NCBI GenBank assembly: GCA_018881555.1 | Contig: JACAXG010000063.1 | Location: 4,817,156-4,881,155 of the forward strand | Direction of reading: 5' to 3' | Origin: Amblyornis subalaris | Lineage: Eukaryota; Chordata; Aves; Passeriformes; Ptilonorhynchidae | Length of the DNA: 64,000 nucleotides | Part shown: one piece after another, positions 23,585 through 36,340 of the stretch | How positions within the stretch are numbered: position 1 is the stretch's first letter | How the letters are laid out: the number at the start of each line of letters is the position of its first letter | Translations under genes and position numbers: made by a program | Notes under the pieces: model-generated | Told to the model about the DNA's origin: nothing | What the model saw: only the letters and a program-made list of their open reading frames with translations | Databases searched by the model: none

Positions 23585-26500
23585 CATATTTTCCATTACT
23601 AGACTCTTTAATAGATCCATAGTCCATGACCAAACTCCATATATCAGTACAAACTGCAGTTCTTATGCTCTATTCTGGCTAGTAACTGCAGAGGAACATA
23701 AATAAGGCAGGAACAGAAAAATTGATAGTGAATGTACACTGTCTGGTTTTTTTTATTATTATTCATTGTTATGGGACGATGACAATCTCCCTGTGGAATG
23801 AATTCTGTCTTCTGCTGTGTTTGCCATCTCCCAAGTAGCGTGATCTTCCAGTTACCACCGGTACTGGCTTCTTCAAAGTGCTCTTTTCATGTGTAGAAAT
23901 ACACATTCCTCTCTATCTGTGAAATCTAAAGTCTTCAAAGCATCGTCGTTATCAGCACTTGTCAGTCTGACTCAGTCTATTCAAACCCGACTTGGTCTGG
24001 CTGCATTTACAAGGAACTTCTTGCAAAGAAATTATTTACTCTTGCTGCCCTCCACCGTTGAGGGAAATGGGACTCTCATTCATAATTAGAGCTATTGATC
24101 TTCGAACTGCAGCTTTTCACAGTTCCCTGGACTCAGAAGATAAGCCAAATGCTTTTTCCTCCCCTGAAGAACTCAAGTTTTGTCACTCAATGCGNTCCCA
24201 ACTAGGACAAGCATCAACAACACAGATTTAACACGAACCTGCAAAGCATTACAAACCTCCAGGAAAACAGCATGTATGACTTACAGATGTGACATGTGGG
24301 AATTGCCTTGTTCTAATCTGGGACTGTCCATAAACCACTCCCGGGAGTTCTCTAGCGGGGACCCATGCGTGGTGCCAGGACAGAAGCTCCCTCAGCGGGC
24401 TCAGTGTGGTTGCTGGACCGTGCCCACTTTGCAGGATTGTCCCTCTAACACAGTGTGCCCCAAAGGAATTCCAGATCAAACAGACCAAGGTGGGAGAGCA
24501 AGCTTCCCCTCCCAGCTTTTGTATAGTGAATCATTTGGCATTAGCCAGGTCTTGTTTTACTTAGGAAAGGTAATTGCAGGGATGAAGGGAGACAGAACAG
24601 AATCAAAAGATATATATTAGAACTACAACTCTGATTAAAAAAACCAAGTGTACTTAGGCAAACACACACTTGAAAATGGAATGCAAGTTTTCCTTAAATG
24701 CTATCTCCTGTATATCTACTAGTTAGAGAGACTACACCAGCCATCAAACTCCCTGACTGAAAGGGAACAAAGACAAACATCTCTGAACTACAGTGTATTA
24801 CACAGGCAGTGCATATGACTCTGGATACCCTGAAGCTTGCCTGTACCTGACAAATTGCAAGTTTTTCCAAAATAAAACCCCAGAACACACATACAAACAA
24901 AAATCTTAAAAGTGAACACTATTGTTACATCAGCCAGAGTTTTATATTTATAATCAGGATATAAGCCAAGGTCACCTGATTTATTGTTCCATGGGGGTGG
25001 GGGAAGAAAAGAAAAAGTAGAATGAAGGTTGGGAAATGGAGCACTTAAAGACCAGAAATTTACTAGTCTTAAAATACCCACTGGACACAGCCACAGTACA
25101 GAGAGGTTTATAGATTTTGAGGAAAGGGTTGATTAAAAAGATTTCAGGACAGGTAGACTTTATCTACTTTACTTAAGCTCAGGTAAAGAATACTGGTGTA
25201 AATACAGATTTTACAGTTGCCTCCCTTAAAAACTTGAAGTTCAAATATGAACCAGGAACCCAAATTAAATGCTGAAAGCTCTTTAGGAAAATCTGGTGCT
25301 GTAGGCACCAGCAGTCATATTTTGATGAGGTATGAATAAAGCATTCCGAAATTCATCCAAGTGTCCTAAGTTAGATCTCCCAGCATACAGAAGTTTTTTT
25401 CCATGTACCTTTTACCACAGCCCTTTTAGCACCAGGGAGTAGCTGTGTTTTTGGTAAAATCTATGACACTTGCTACAGGGGTAAGAGGACAAATACTATT
25501 TAACAGCAGTTGTGGCTGGTATCAGAATCATCAAAAGGAAAACACATCTTAAAATTTATTCTCCTTTTGTGTATCAATGAAATCCACNGAAATCCATGGA
25601 AATTCTCTTCTTTAGAAAGCCAGTTACAACAAATGACAGATTAATGAACTTTGTGTTTCACTTCACTTCACTGAAATGGCTACTTGGAATACAAAGCATT
25701 TGGAAATCTGTCTGTCCTACCATGCCTGTGCCTGCTAAGGGTTCTAGCAAGATATTTTCTCTGAGAATTTATTCATTATATACAGGGAAAACTGGCACAC
25801 TGCAGCCAAGAAACATCTCTGGAATCTCAGATGTAATCAAAACAGAAGGGGAGCTGGATACATCTGACTGATGTCTACAGGATTATTCCTCTCCACACAG
25901 AAGCTCGGGATGAACTTGGTCTGTATTGGCCCCCTGCCAGCCTTGCTTGTATTACCAGCTAGAGAGAGAAATCTTCAAAAGTGGAGAGTTTCATTACCTT
26001 TTTTCCCTAGGATTCATCTTATTTTCTCCCTCTTGAGAAAGCCTCTTTCTCCACATAAACATATTTAAAGGATGCTGCAGACTGGAAGTGCTGTGGAACT
26101 CCATCTGCCATTTCAGAGTTCACAGGCAGTCATTTGAATATTCTAGAGCTGAGCAAACCGAGGTATGGGATGAAAGGTAAGTGCCAGTTCTGGGCTTTCC
26201 ATTGTAAGCAGCTCATAAAACACTTCTATTTGAAGTACAGAGCATCATTCTTCAAAGATAGTTTCTCCATTTATAGCTGTGCACTTGGAGTATAATCTCC
26301 AGCAACACTTTTATCTGCTTTTTAAACACAAATACCAGTGACTGATTTTCTTTTTTTTTTTTTTCCTTTAAATGAGGTTTCAGAAAGGAATGATTTGGGC
26401 ATGATAAATGCTTGATNAACTCATCAGCATTAAGTTTTTTGAAACCTTTTACATCTATGGAGGGAAATAATCAAATTTCTTTTCCCTTTGAGAGGCAATG

Positions 26501-28867
26501 ATGGTAATGCAGCTCTGTAGCATGAAAGAATGCACTTCCCAATTCCACTTCAGAAATAGCTTTCTTGTTAATATGTACTATTTGGGTAATTTTGCTAACA
26601 AGAAAAATCATAAAAAGTAGGACAACGCAAACCTAATCAATGCAAATGCCTACTGAATGAAAAACAAACCTCATTATAAACCAATAGCAATTTGGTTTGG
26701 AGAGAAAATATTCTTAGCTGCCTTGCATTAAGGAAATTGGTGGTGACATGACACACTGATGCAGATGAGCCTCTAGTTGTCACCAAATTTTAAGTACAAA
26801 CAAGCTTTTGTGCCTGAGAAAACATGCACAATCAGAATCAGCTCTGTATTCTCATGATCATCACCAAAGAGAGAATCAGATTAAGTCTGTCAAATTAAAG
26901 GCTCAAAAAAGCAACTTGGAAATTGGTCTTGAGGACCCAACTTTGAATGGTTAGTCAACCCATAGAAGTGATGAACACAATTCAGAATGAATATAAAACA
27001 ATTAAGTATAAACACAATTTAGAATTAATGTTTAAAAATTACGTATTTTTCTAATAATTTCCTCTTCTTCCCATTGTAATAACCCATGGCAAAATGCACT
27101 AATATAATGTTTACATGGGAACTGGCTAAACAATTGCAGGAACACTTTGATCTTAAAATTTCCAGCTGTTTGTTTGAATGATTTATGCACATAAACATCT
27201 CCTGCTAAATACAGTCTTGTTCTCTGGAGACTTCTTGAGTGAAAATCAGAAAGGAGAAACTGGTTGGTTAATAAGAAGCTTCCTGTCATCACAGGATTTC
27301 CTTCCCCAGAAGTAACAGCCATTATNACTAAAGAATTGAAAGATGCCCCCNAAGNCTGTACTGTAGTCAGCTTGTTCAATACATACATATTTCTATATTT
27401 TCAATTGGCTTATATTCCATCCAGACAACAGAAATATGATAGGGAAGGTTTCAAAGTAAATTGCAGCAAATTATTATCTACATGTCTCGGAGCTAATCGT
27501 CAAAACCAGAGTTCTTAGTTTAGATTTTCAGTACAGTGGGGACACTGAGGATAAAAAGCCCTCTCCCATTTTGGAGTCATTTGTCAAACACAATGTGCTG
27601 ATAGGGGACCTGCAAAGGGAAATGTCAAAACNCCCTGGCCTTCATCCCTGTGCTCTGAATATCTCAAATTTCCAGACTCACAGGTTGTTTTTAAAAAGAG
27701 AAGAGATGAGGAAAACAAAAACAATACTTTTCTATGNTGCAAAATTTTATCCTTATGTAGGTCCTAAATTCAAGAACAGAACTACATGTTCTAAGTAACA
27801 GAGTTGAAGATAAAAGTGTTAAAAAACCGAAATAAAAAAAAAAACATGACGAATTAACGATATAATATAAGCATTGGCCTGATCCAAATTTTGCCAGCCT
27901 TGTCATAGCTGAACTGGAAAATCCTCTTACAAGCTCAGCTTGAGCAGAATTTATGTGGATTTCACATGTGTTTTACTTGAGGGAGCCACATATTCCTGCT
28001 TTCCACAAGGTTGGAAAGCCACTGCAANGACTTCCAGAGCAGTCATCAAGCTTGGAAGATGTCACTGTAAGTGAAATTCACACTTACATTAAAAAAAAAA
28101 TCTTCCTTGAGATCAGGAAGCCCAGGCAGTTTTTAAAGTCCTGGTCATTGTCAGATGAGAGGCAGCAGGTACACAGCAATTTCAAAAACAGGCTTCTAAC
28201 TTATCTTTCTCAAGTGAAGGGTAAATTGCCCTGATTTCTTGGCTCTCATCTCCTGTCTGCTTTTTGGTTGTGTTTTTTTTTCTCTGAGTAAAGGTTACAT
28301 TAGACCTAGTTTTCTCTCTATGAGTTTTATTTCAAGCAAGGTTAGTAAAAGGGAAGGCAATGTTTCCTTGGCTAAAAGATACCATAGGCAAGAGTGGATG
28401 AACTTTCAGGCATGCAAGTCCCTCAGCAGGTGTGGTTTGGGATAGGTTTGAGAGAAGAGAAAATGAGAAAGTGAAAATCATGAGAACAAAAATGAAAGGA
28501 AGAGAGGAGCAAAGAAAACAAATTATAGCCCTTGCAGATGTAAAAACCCCATTGGCAGCTGATTTGCCCTATCACACATTGTATCAAATATGTGATATCA
28601 AATAGGACAGCTTCAAATTTCATTTATATTCTGCTAGGGGAATCTTAAGGAACAGTGTTTTTTACAGCAGAGTATAGGCACTGCTGCTCCATAAACAGAA
28701 CACAACTCCCCTCTTCATATTTGAAATCTCAGGACTTTCTTTCAGGGAGCGTCTATCCGAAAATAGCAAATTTAGATAACGCTTATTCCTAATGAAGTAA
28801 AAAATTGTGGCTGTATCAGTATGCATAGGACTGAAGCACCTCACTGGAAGTTCTATGGTATATTTAA

Positions 28868-28897
28868 GCCTGTGGGAGCCTGTGGGGGCCTATGGGG
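28868..28897 (+). repeat. Three-copy G-rich decamer repeat
   Basis: Three head-to-tail copies read GCCTGTGGGA, GCCTGTGGGG and GCCTATGGGG. Each ends in a G run, so the strand carries three G tracts, one short of a standard four-tract quadruplex unless a neighbouring G run joins in. Confidence 0.65.
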
Positions 28898-30833
28898 GTC
28901 TAAGAATCACCCAGCCTGAAAACCTTGGTTAATAATCTTTCATGCAGATAAAAATCAGGTTTGGGACTTCACACATAGCTTAAGAAACAAATGAAGGTTT
29001 AACTGGGCTGGTTCCAGAACCTTTCAGAAATGTTCATATTCCAATGAATGTCAAAACCATAGGGTTTTAATCATATGTATCTGTTCACATGAGAGATGAT
29101 TGCACATGTGAGGTAATTTAGGAGAAACGCCCTTTTCTGTCTACACTTCTAGACAGTATTTGGTTGTGGCGTGGCACAAGTGTTTCCAGAATATTTAAGT
29201 CAATACAAAAGGTAAAAACCTCTTCCATGCACACTGATCAACTGGAAAAATCTGTCCACCAAAAATCCTCCCGGCTCTAGCAGAACTAGGAGATCATCCT
29301 GACATCCATTATCCTGGCTTAGGGCATGTTAGCATATTGTGCATGCCTACAGTCATCCTTTGAAAAGAAATGCCACTGAATAGGAAGGTACTGAGCTTAC
29401 CCAAGAAAGCAGTAAGCAAAAATGAGCAATCATGAGCTATGCTGCAGTTAGAGACCTNTGGTGCTGCAGTTCTGGGGTTATGTTGCTCTGGAGACCATAT
29501 CAGGGAATAATAGTGTGGTGGATGTTCAGGGGAGAAAACACAAAAAGATGAGACCTAGCAAAGAAGAGACAGACAGATGATGCNGCCATCCCCACCCAAA
29601 AGCCTTCTAAATTTAAAACATTAGTTTTAAACATGATATGAAAAGCTATTCACTGGTATAACTTCTCTGGCTTCTATATATCCAGATGAGATTTCCCAAA
29701 GTACTTGATATTTTTTATTGAATAATAAATACAAAAATAACAAATAAGACAATACTCTTATGGAAGTTTGCTATTTCAGAGCTGAAACTAAAACCAAACC
29801 CTTCTTATCACAGGAAATTATGACATCTGAAACATTAAGGAAACGCACAGAGTAGAAGGCTCCCAGAGCTTCTGTTCTGCCTTTTCCATGCTTTAGCAAT
29901 AACTACTTGCATTCAAAGGTAATAGAAGGTAGTTTGGGAAAGAAATGGCAGATACACAGAAAGGTAGGAAAGTCAAAAGAACACTCATGCAGAAAAATCT
30001 GAAGGAAATAAATCAATCTTAATTTCTATGCTATTATGTGAATATGTATATGTGTAGATATAAACACATATATGTTTTCTGTGTGTAATTTCTATATGAA
30101 CTGAGGGAGGGAAGACACATGAAATTCATTTAATCCTGAAAATTTGCTTAGATAAACTAACAGGATGTCAAGAGTTTATTTACTGAAGTTTCTTTCACTG
30201 CCATTCTTAATGTTTGCTTTTTAAATTTTAAAACCATGTGCCCTGTTTCTATTCATTCTTTAGCCTGACCTTCCTGAAATGACCAAGCTGATATTGTGAT
30301 TAATGAGCCAATTATTTTCATCTGAGACATGGAACAAAACAGATAGCCTATTCCCTTCCAATTTACTTTTTTAATAAACAGTGCCCCCGCCTCCTTTTTT
30401 TAACCACTGTGTTCATACCTGGAAGTTTATGATGGATTTCCTATGCAACTCATTCCCTAAATTAATAGGATCTGAACACGGCAGGCTAGAAATATAGGGG
30501 TTTAATTACCTTTGGTATTAAAGCAAGATATAAATACAACTTTACTAATCTGAAGTCAGAAACACTCAGAAAGGAGGCTGACAGGAGTGCAGAAAGGAAG
30601 AAAACATGCTCTTAAATACAATCACCCTCCCTACAACACTAGGTGAAGGTACCNGCTTTCTTCCCTTGTGTTCCTGAGGTATATTTTCAAAATTTATTCC
30701 AAAAAATGTCTTCAAAGTATTTAAGAAAGGTAAACTGCAACAAAAGAATTTGAAAATTCCTTTTCATAAATTAATTCTAGGCCATGTGGGTGGGCTGTAC
30801 ATTTGTAGAAGGAAGGAAAAAATGGAAAGAAGA

Positions 30834-30857
30834 AAAAAACAAACAAACAAACAAAAA
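30834..30857 (+). repeat. (AAAC)n microsatellite
   Basis: About five units of aaac form an A-rich simple repeat. The flanks are also A-rich (a gaagaaaaaaac run before, aaaaaatc after). Confidence 0.75.
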
Positions 30858-33800
30858 ATCGCCACCCTGTGGGAAAAGCTTTCTCCATCCAAGGAGCACC
30901 AAAGTNAAACAAATAAATATACTGGAAAGTCATCAAGGGAAGTGCATTATATTATACTCGAGAGACAATTTAATAGCAGTAATGAAAACTGTACAAGGAC
31001 CATGACTTCTAAACTCCAGGTCTTGAGAATCTCCTGCCTCCTTGAACAGCTGCAAAACACCAGTTCCTTGTCCAGCTATGGAGCCTTTGCTAATTTGGTG
31101 TCTGCCAGTGTTTGCTGCAAAAGAACTTCACTTCTGATGGCTGCAGACAGGAGCACAGACAGCACTGAGCCTACCTGTGATAAGAGACAGCTTGATAGGC
31201 AGAGTAAACACATTGCTTTCCTTTAGCATTTCCCTTTCTCCAGGCTAGTAGTTTCATTTTCTCTTTGACAGCTTACGAAAGACAGGAGAGAGAGGCACCT
31301 TCAAGGAAGCTGAGATAACGGTTTGCAACTCCCAGTTTGAAAAAAATAACTCATTTTACTCTGTGTACTGCTCTGAGTACCAGGCCCTCAGCAGAACACC
31401 CTCAAGTAATGACGATGATAAGCCACGAACCCTGTCCTGCAGCATTTAATTTGAGGATCTAGCTCTGGGGTCCTGCAGTGTCTTCCACTGGAACATTTCC
31501 CTTTCCTCTACAATGACCTAATCATTAATATACCTGTCAGGCTGACAAGGATCAGCTTGACAAATACCGCAAAAAAACCAACCCAACCAAAACACCACTA
31601 ACAAAGGACAGATTGGGAAAATAACTTGCCCAAGGTCTGTCAGAGATGTAAATAGAATCAGACTCAGCCTGAACTCCAGACAGACATAAAATTTCCTTAC
31701 CTCATGAATGTGGTTCGGATGATCCATAATCCATTTGTGAGGNCAATGCCGCTGTTTGCACCATGGCACAGGCGGGACACCAACATATTGAGCAATCCCA
31801 GGTCCCTCCACACAGTGGACGCAAAACTTTAGAGTTCAGATACACACAGTTATTGCTTTCCCCATCTGTTTCAGAATGCAACAAATAATTTTTCCCTGTT
31901 CAGTGCTGCAGATTGCTTGGATTGCAAATTAAAACCTTCAACACCTTTCTGTGAGCCTCTAATCAATTCCATACCCATGCAAGGGGGGATACAGATGCTT
32001 GGCCAAGCAGTCAATCTCTTCCTGGTCTGAATAAACACAGATTCTAGAAAGTACTTAGAGTTTTAAGACTTTTGGTAGATAATTGCATTTGGATTGTGCA
32101 TCAGTCTATGAAGTGTGAAGAATGCAAAGTTACTGGAACATGTTTTAGAAAACCTGTATCTTATGGGAATATTTCTGCTAGTGACATACACAACTCATTT
32201 TTTGGTGACAGATTTCCTATCCAATTCGCTCCCTGAATTTATATGAATATATTAAAATATAGAGCTTACGTTTGATGTGTCCTCTTTTATTCTTAGCACG
32301 TTAAGAGAGTCCACTATCCTCAGACCCTGATCTCATACCAGTGGCTACATAATCCCTAAGCAAAGCTTCATAGGGGTATTCCAGGAATCCTGTTGATTAG
32401 TAGTTTTCCTTGTCAATTAATAATCCAGATNCTCTATATGCTACAGGCCAGAATGTCTTATTAATGTTTATATTTGTCAGTGTATAAATAGTCATACTTC
32501 TGCATCAAAGCTTGAGAAGTAAAAATATTTCATACAGAAAACAATAAAGATTCTGAAAAGCACACACGCAGATGAGAGCAGTAGCAAGGCACTCAAATAT
32601 CTCCAGTGCTGAATNTAGAAGAAAAGAACTTGCTACAGAATACTAAAATATAAAGGAAAATCCTCATAATCTTTGAAGCANNTTTTTTTTTTTTGATCTT
32701 CAGCTGAAAGCAATTCAACCATTCTTTCTGATGAGCTGCAAAATCCTATAGCTGAAGTCAGTCATGCATAGTCTTTAGGAAATGAGAAAAGAATAGTTTG
32801 AACTTTAGAACTTCATACAGAAATTAGAAAAAAAACTCATCTTAATGGAAAGTTACTATTCAGGATGGTTCTCTGGTCTAAATTAACGCTGACTTTTGAA
32901 GAGTCCTGGAGAAATCTGTGCCATTTCAGCAAGCACTAATTGATATTTACAGAGTGCTGCTGAAGGGGGTTATCACCATTTTAAACAGCTCCAAAAGTCA
33001 GACAGATAAACCACAAATTGAAGCAACCTTCTCTTCAGTGCCTCTTTCTGGGTATAAATGAAGTTAAGGCTCTGAAACGGCTTCCTTTTAAGAATTAAAA
33101 AAATAAGAAAAATACTAGTAACTGTCTACAGCACCACCAATAGCGAAAGCTATCCTGGATTGAAGAAAAACTCATGACAGTCTGCACCAGGCTGTCACAG
33201 GCCACCTTTTCAAGTTTCCTTCATTCTCAGTCAAGTGATACTCTTTCCATAAAACTCCAGGATTTATGACCTACCCCAAACCTGAAAATCAAAGTGACCC
33301 ATTTTCAAAAGAAAATCTGAGGTCATTAGCGATAACTGAAAATTTTAACCACATCTTTTAAATAAATAACTGACCCGTTCAGGGCACTCAATTCCACTTT
33401 GCTAAAATGCTAATAGATGTAGCCCTTTTCTTCACCCTTCCCTCTCACCTCCTGAACTCCTTGAAACGCACCAGCTGAACCAGTATTATGTTAAATCTCT
33501 TATTTTCTCTCTTCAGCATCTTCATATTTTAGCAGTCTTCCAGTATTCAGAGAGGAGCAACCTTTTTGTTCTCAGGCATTAAGTCCCTAATACTAATAAC
33601 ACTGCTTTTGTTTTATTTGAAAGAACAAAACACAAGCCAGTGGTACCAAGAAAACAAAACCAAAGCAAACAAAAAATCCCCACAAACTTCAAAAACTCAA
33701 CCCAAACCAAACCCCTCCAATTCTGAATTTCCATGCTCGATGACTAATGGAAAACCTATGAACACGCTCTGGTGACAAGCAAAGAATTTTAACACAGAAT

Positions 33801-35743
33801 ATGGCTGAAGAAAGAGGTAGGACAAGATGGTATGGTGATTGATTCTGAGCTGGATTAAAAGAAAAGAAGAATATTGGTAAGTGCCCAATCGGCTTAATGG
33901 TTTTGACATAACATTGTTGCTCTTGTATTAACAAGAACAAAAAATACACATTCNCTGAGGCAGTGCAGAATTTTCTTCCAAATCTGCCCTTCTGTATCAG
34001 GAGAAAATACTGAGAGTTTGAATGTATGGCAGAAGGTTGATAGGCAGAGACGAATGACAGCTAATGTATCTTTCGAAATTAAGTCTCTAGAACAGAGAGC
34101 TTAATTCTGCTGCAAGGTAGTGTGGAGTATTTAATTTGTTGTAAAACAGGGCCCTCACCACGCCAGCTTATTATCTGAGATGTGCCAGTCATGGCAGCCC
34201 TGTCTTCCCGGGGGCTTGAGCTACAAGCTCAGATCTTCAGAACCTGCTACATTCCTTATTTATGAACTAATACACTTTGATCAGCCAAGCCAGACACTCT
34301 TTCCTCCTCTCTAATTTCATCTTTCATCAAACTCCTGACAAAATTTCATTTCAGACAGGTGTATAGAGCAATGTTATACTCAGGGCAATTCGCTAAAGAT
34401 TATTTTCTATGTTAATTTCAGAAACATATAAAAATCAAATAGGCTCCGTCACTGAATTTTCCTGACAGTCCCTCTCTTCTTGCAGAAAGGCATAACCACA
34501 GTCTATAAAGATTAAACTAAATAACACATCCTCACACCCACTGGGAGAAAATATTCCTCATCCTTCAGTAGACTAAGAGTATGTAGGGAATGGCATAAGC
34601 AAATTCAATACACACTATAAATAGAAAAATTCAGCTGCACACTTAGGTACATTTCTTAAGAAGAGTAGTAAAAGGCTTTTGTGAGCATTTGGCAGATTTT
34701 CTATTGAATTGACTGTTTCACAGGTGATGGGGTTAACTAGCAGCATGACTGAGGCTTTGATCAGATGGCAATCAATACTGCAATCAAAAGCAGAATATAC
34801 AGAACACAGAAGGAGTATGGAGGGTACAGCCAAATGCAGTCATTGCAAAACCCTCTGCATCACACATGAAGGAAAGAGGGTGCTCTGCAAGGCTCCTGGG
34901 ATTTTTAAATTATTTTATAATACTGCATGTTCCTTCGATAAAGAAAATGAGAAACTGTGGAGTAAAGTACATTTCACAGGCCAGGAGCTGGGAGAAATTT
35001 CTCTTTTCCTAAAACCTTCCCCAGTTAGAGGCATCAACTGTGGATACCCTTGTCTCAAAGACCAAAAATAGAGAGTTTTTCATGGTTGCCCATTTCNGAA
35101 TAACAGCAGAAAAAGTCCAGTTTTAACTTAACAAGAAACTGCTCAGTTATTCTACTCGTGTTCAGAGATAAGGAAGTACAAAAGAGACGTGAACTGTAGT
35201 TGCTTCTGTCTGTTGCTGCTGAGNTCTGCACAGCTTTTAGTGCCTGACAGAAATTATTAGCAGAAAAGCCTTTCAATTTTGAGAAGAAATACTGTGGATC
35301 TCAGCTGTGAATTTTTAAGCTTCCAGCACTGTCAGTGTTTTAAAGAGGGGGGAGTACAGAAGGGGGAAGAAAAGAAAAGAAAAGAAGTCTCGTTTTTGTC
35401 TCCTGGAATGGGAAGACGACTTCTTTCCCAGCTATATGTATGAGGGGCTAAGTAGGTTATTGATGTTTTGTGCTCTTTACCTCAGTGCAGCTTCTGGGAG
35501 GGGAGGCACTGGCCCAAGAAAAATCCAGGTAAGTCCATTTCCACTTCTTACATACTGAAAGACCTTATAGTCCTACTTTACAGTCTCAGTGTCATAAAAT
35601 TGAATAACAAAATTCCATACCTCTGTAAGAAAACTGTATCTAAACTTCCATAGCCACTGATTGGACTGCCAGAGTATGAATGTTATTACAAATTTGACAA
35701 GGCATGATCCTCTTCATCACTTATGTTGGCAGTTTTATTGTAG

Positions 35744-36340
35744 TGTCAGGATTTAAAGCNTGTTTTCNTGCTTTAAGCCCAGCTGGCAACCAAGCCCCAC
35801 ACAGCTGCTCCCTCACTCCCCCTCAGTGGGATGAGAGGGAGAATCAAAAGAGACTAAACTCACGGGTTGGGATAAAGATGGCTTAAGAGGTGAACCAAAA
35901 GCAGAGCACTTGACCAAACCAAGCCAAGGAATTCATTCCTGGCTTCCCATGGGCAGCCATCTCCAGGAAAGCAGGGCTCCATCACATGTAACAGTGACTT
36001 GGTAAATCAAACACCATCACTCTGAACGCCCCTGCCNGCCTTCCTTCTTCTTCCCCCAGCTCTATACACTGAGTATGACCCCACAAGGTGTGGGATGTCC
36101 CTTGGGTCAGTGGGTGAGCTGCTCCAGCTGTGCCACCTCCCAGCCTCCTGTGCACCCCCAGTCTCCCCACTGGCGGGGTGCGGTGAGAGGCACAAAAAGC
36201 CCCGANGCTGTGCGAGCGCTGCTCAGCGGTAACCAAAATATCCCTGTGTTACCAACACTGTTTTCATCACAAATCCAAAGCACAGCCCCGTGCCAGCTAC
36301 TGTGAAGAGAAGTAATTCTATCCCAGCCAAAACCAGCAAG
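35744..36340 (-). mobile_element. Old avian ERVL-like solo LTR, diverged
   Basis: I recognise a widespread bird LTR sequence along the whole interval. Blocks in order are TGTCAGGATTTAAAGC at the left end, the agtgggatgagagggagaat block, cacgggttgggataaag, gaattcattcctggcttccc, ccatctccaggaaagcaggg, ccttccttcttcttccccca, and the right end aattctatcccagccaaaac. In the family the promoter is read on the opposite strand, hence the - orientation. Here its TATA box is degraded (gtatagag on -). Many substitutions, Ns and unclear terminal bases (tgtag before, tgtcc after, a poor 5-bp match) show an older insertion than the one at 21 kb. No internal region is adjacent. The family name is from memory and should be checked against a repeat library. 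Confidence 0.8.

Larger units (their letters stand above)
23585..35743. other. Long non-coding stretch of the gene desert
   Basis: No gene or identifiable transposon was found. It contains a locally GC-richer patch at 24300-24500, a purine-rich strand at 28440-28520, a three-copy G-rich decamer at 28868-28897, an (AAAC)n run at 30834-30857 and an A/C-rich segment at 33640-33720. The 158-codon frame at 30750-31226 on + reads through the (AAAC)n run as Lys/Thr/Asn repeats and is a chance frame. Confidence 0.5.

Noticed and set aside
30750..31226. 158-codon + strand frame
   Set aside because: It reads through an (AAAC)n microsatellite and an ambiguous codon. The Lys/Thr/Asn-rich start is a repeat translation.
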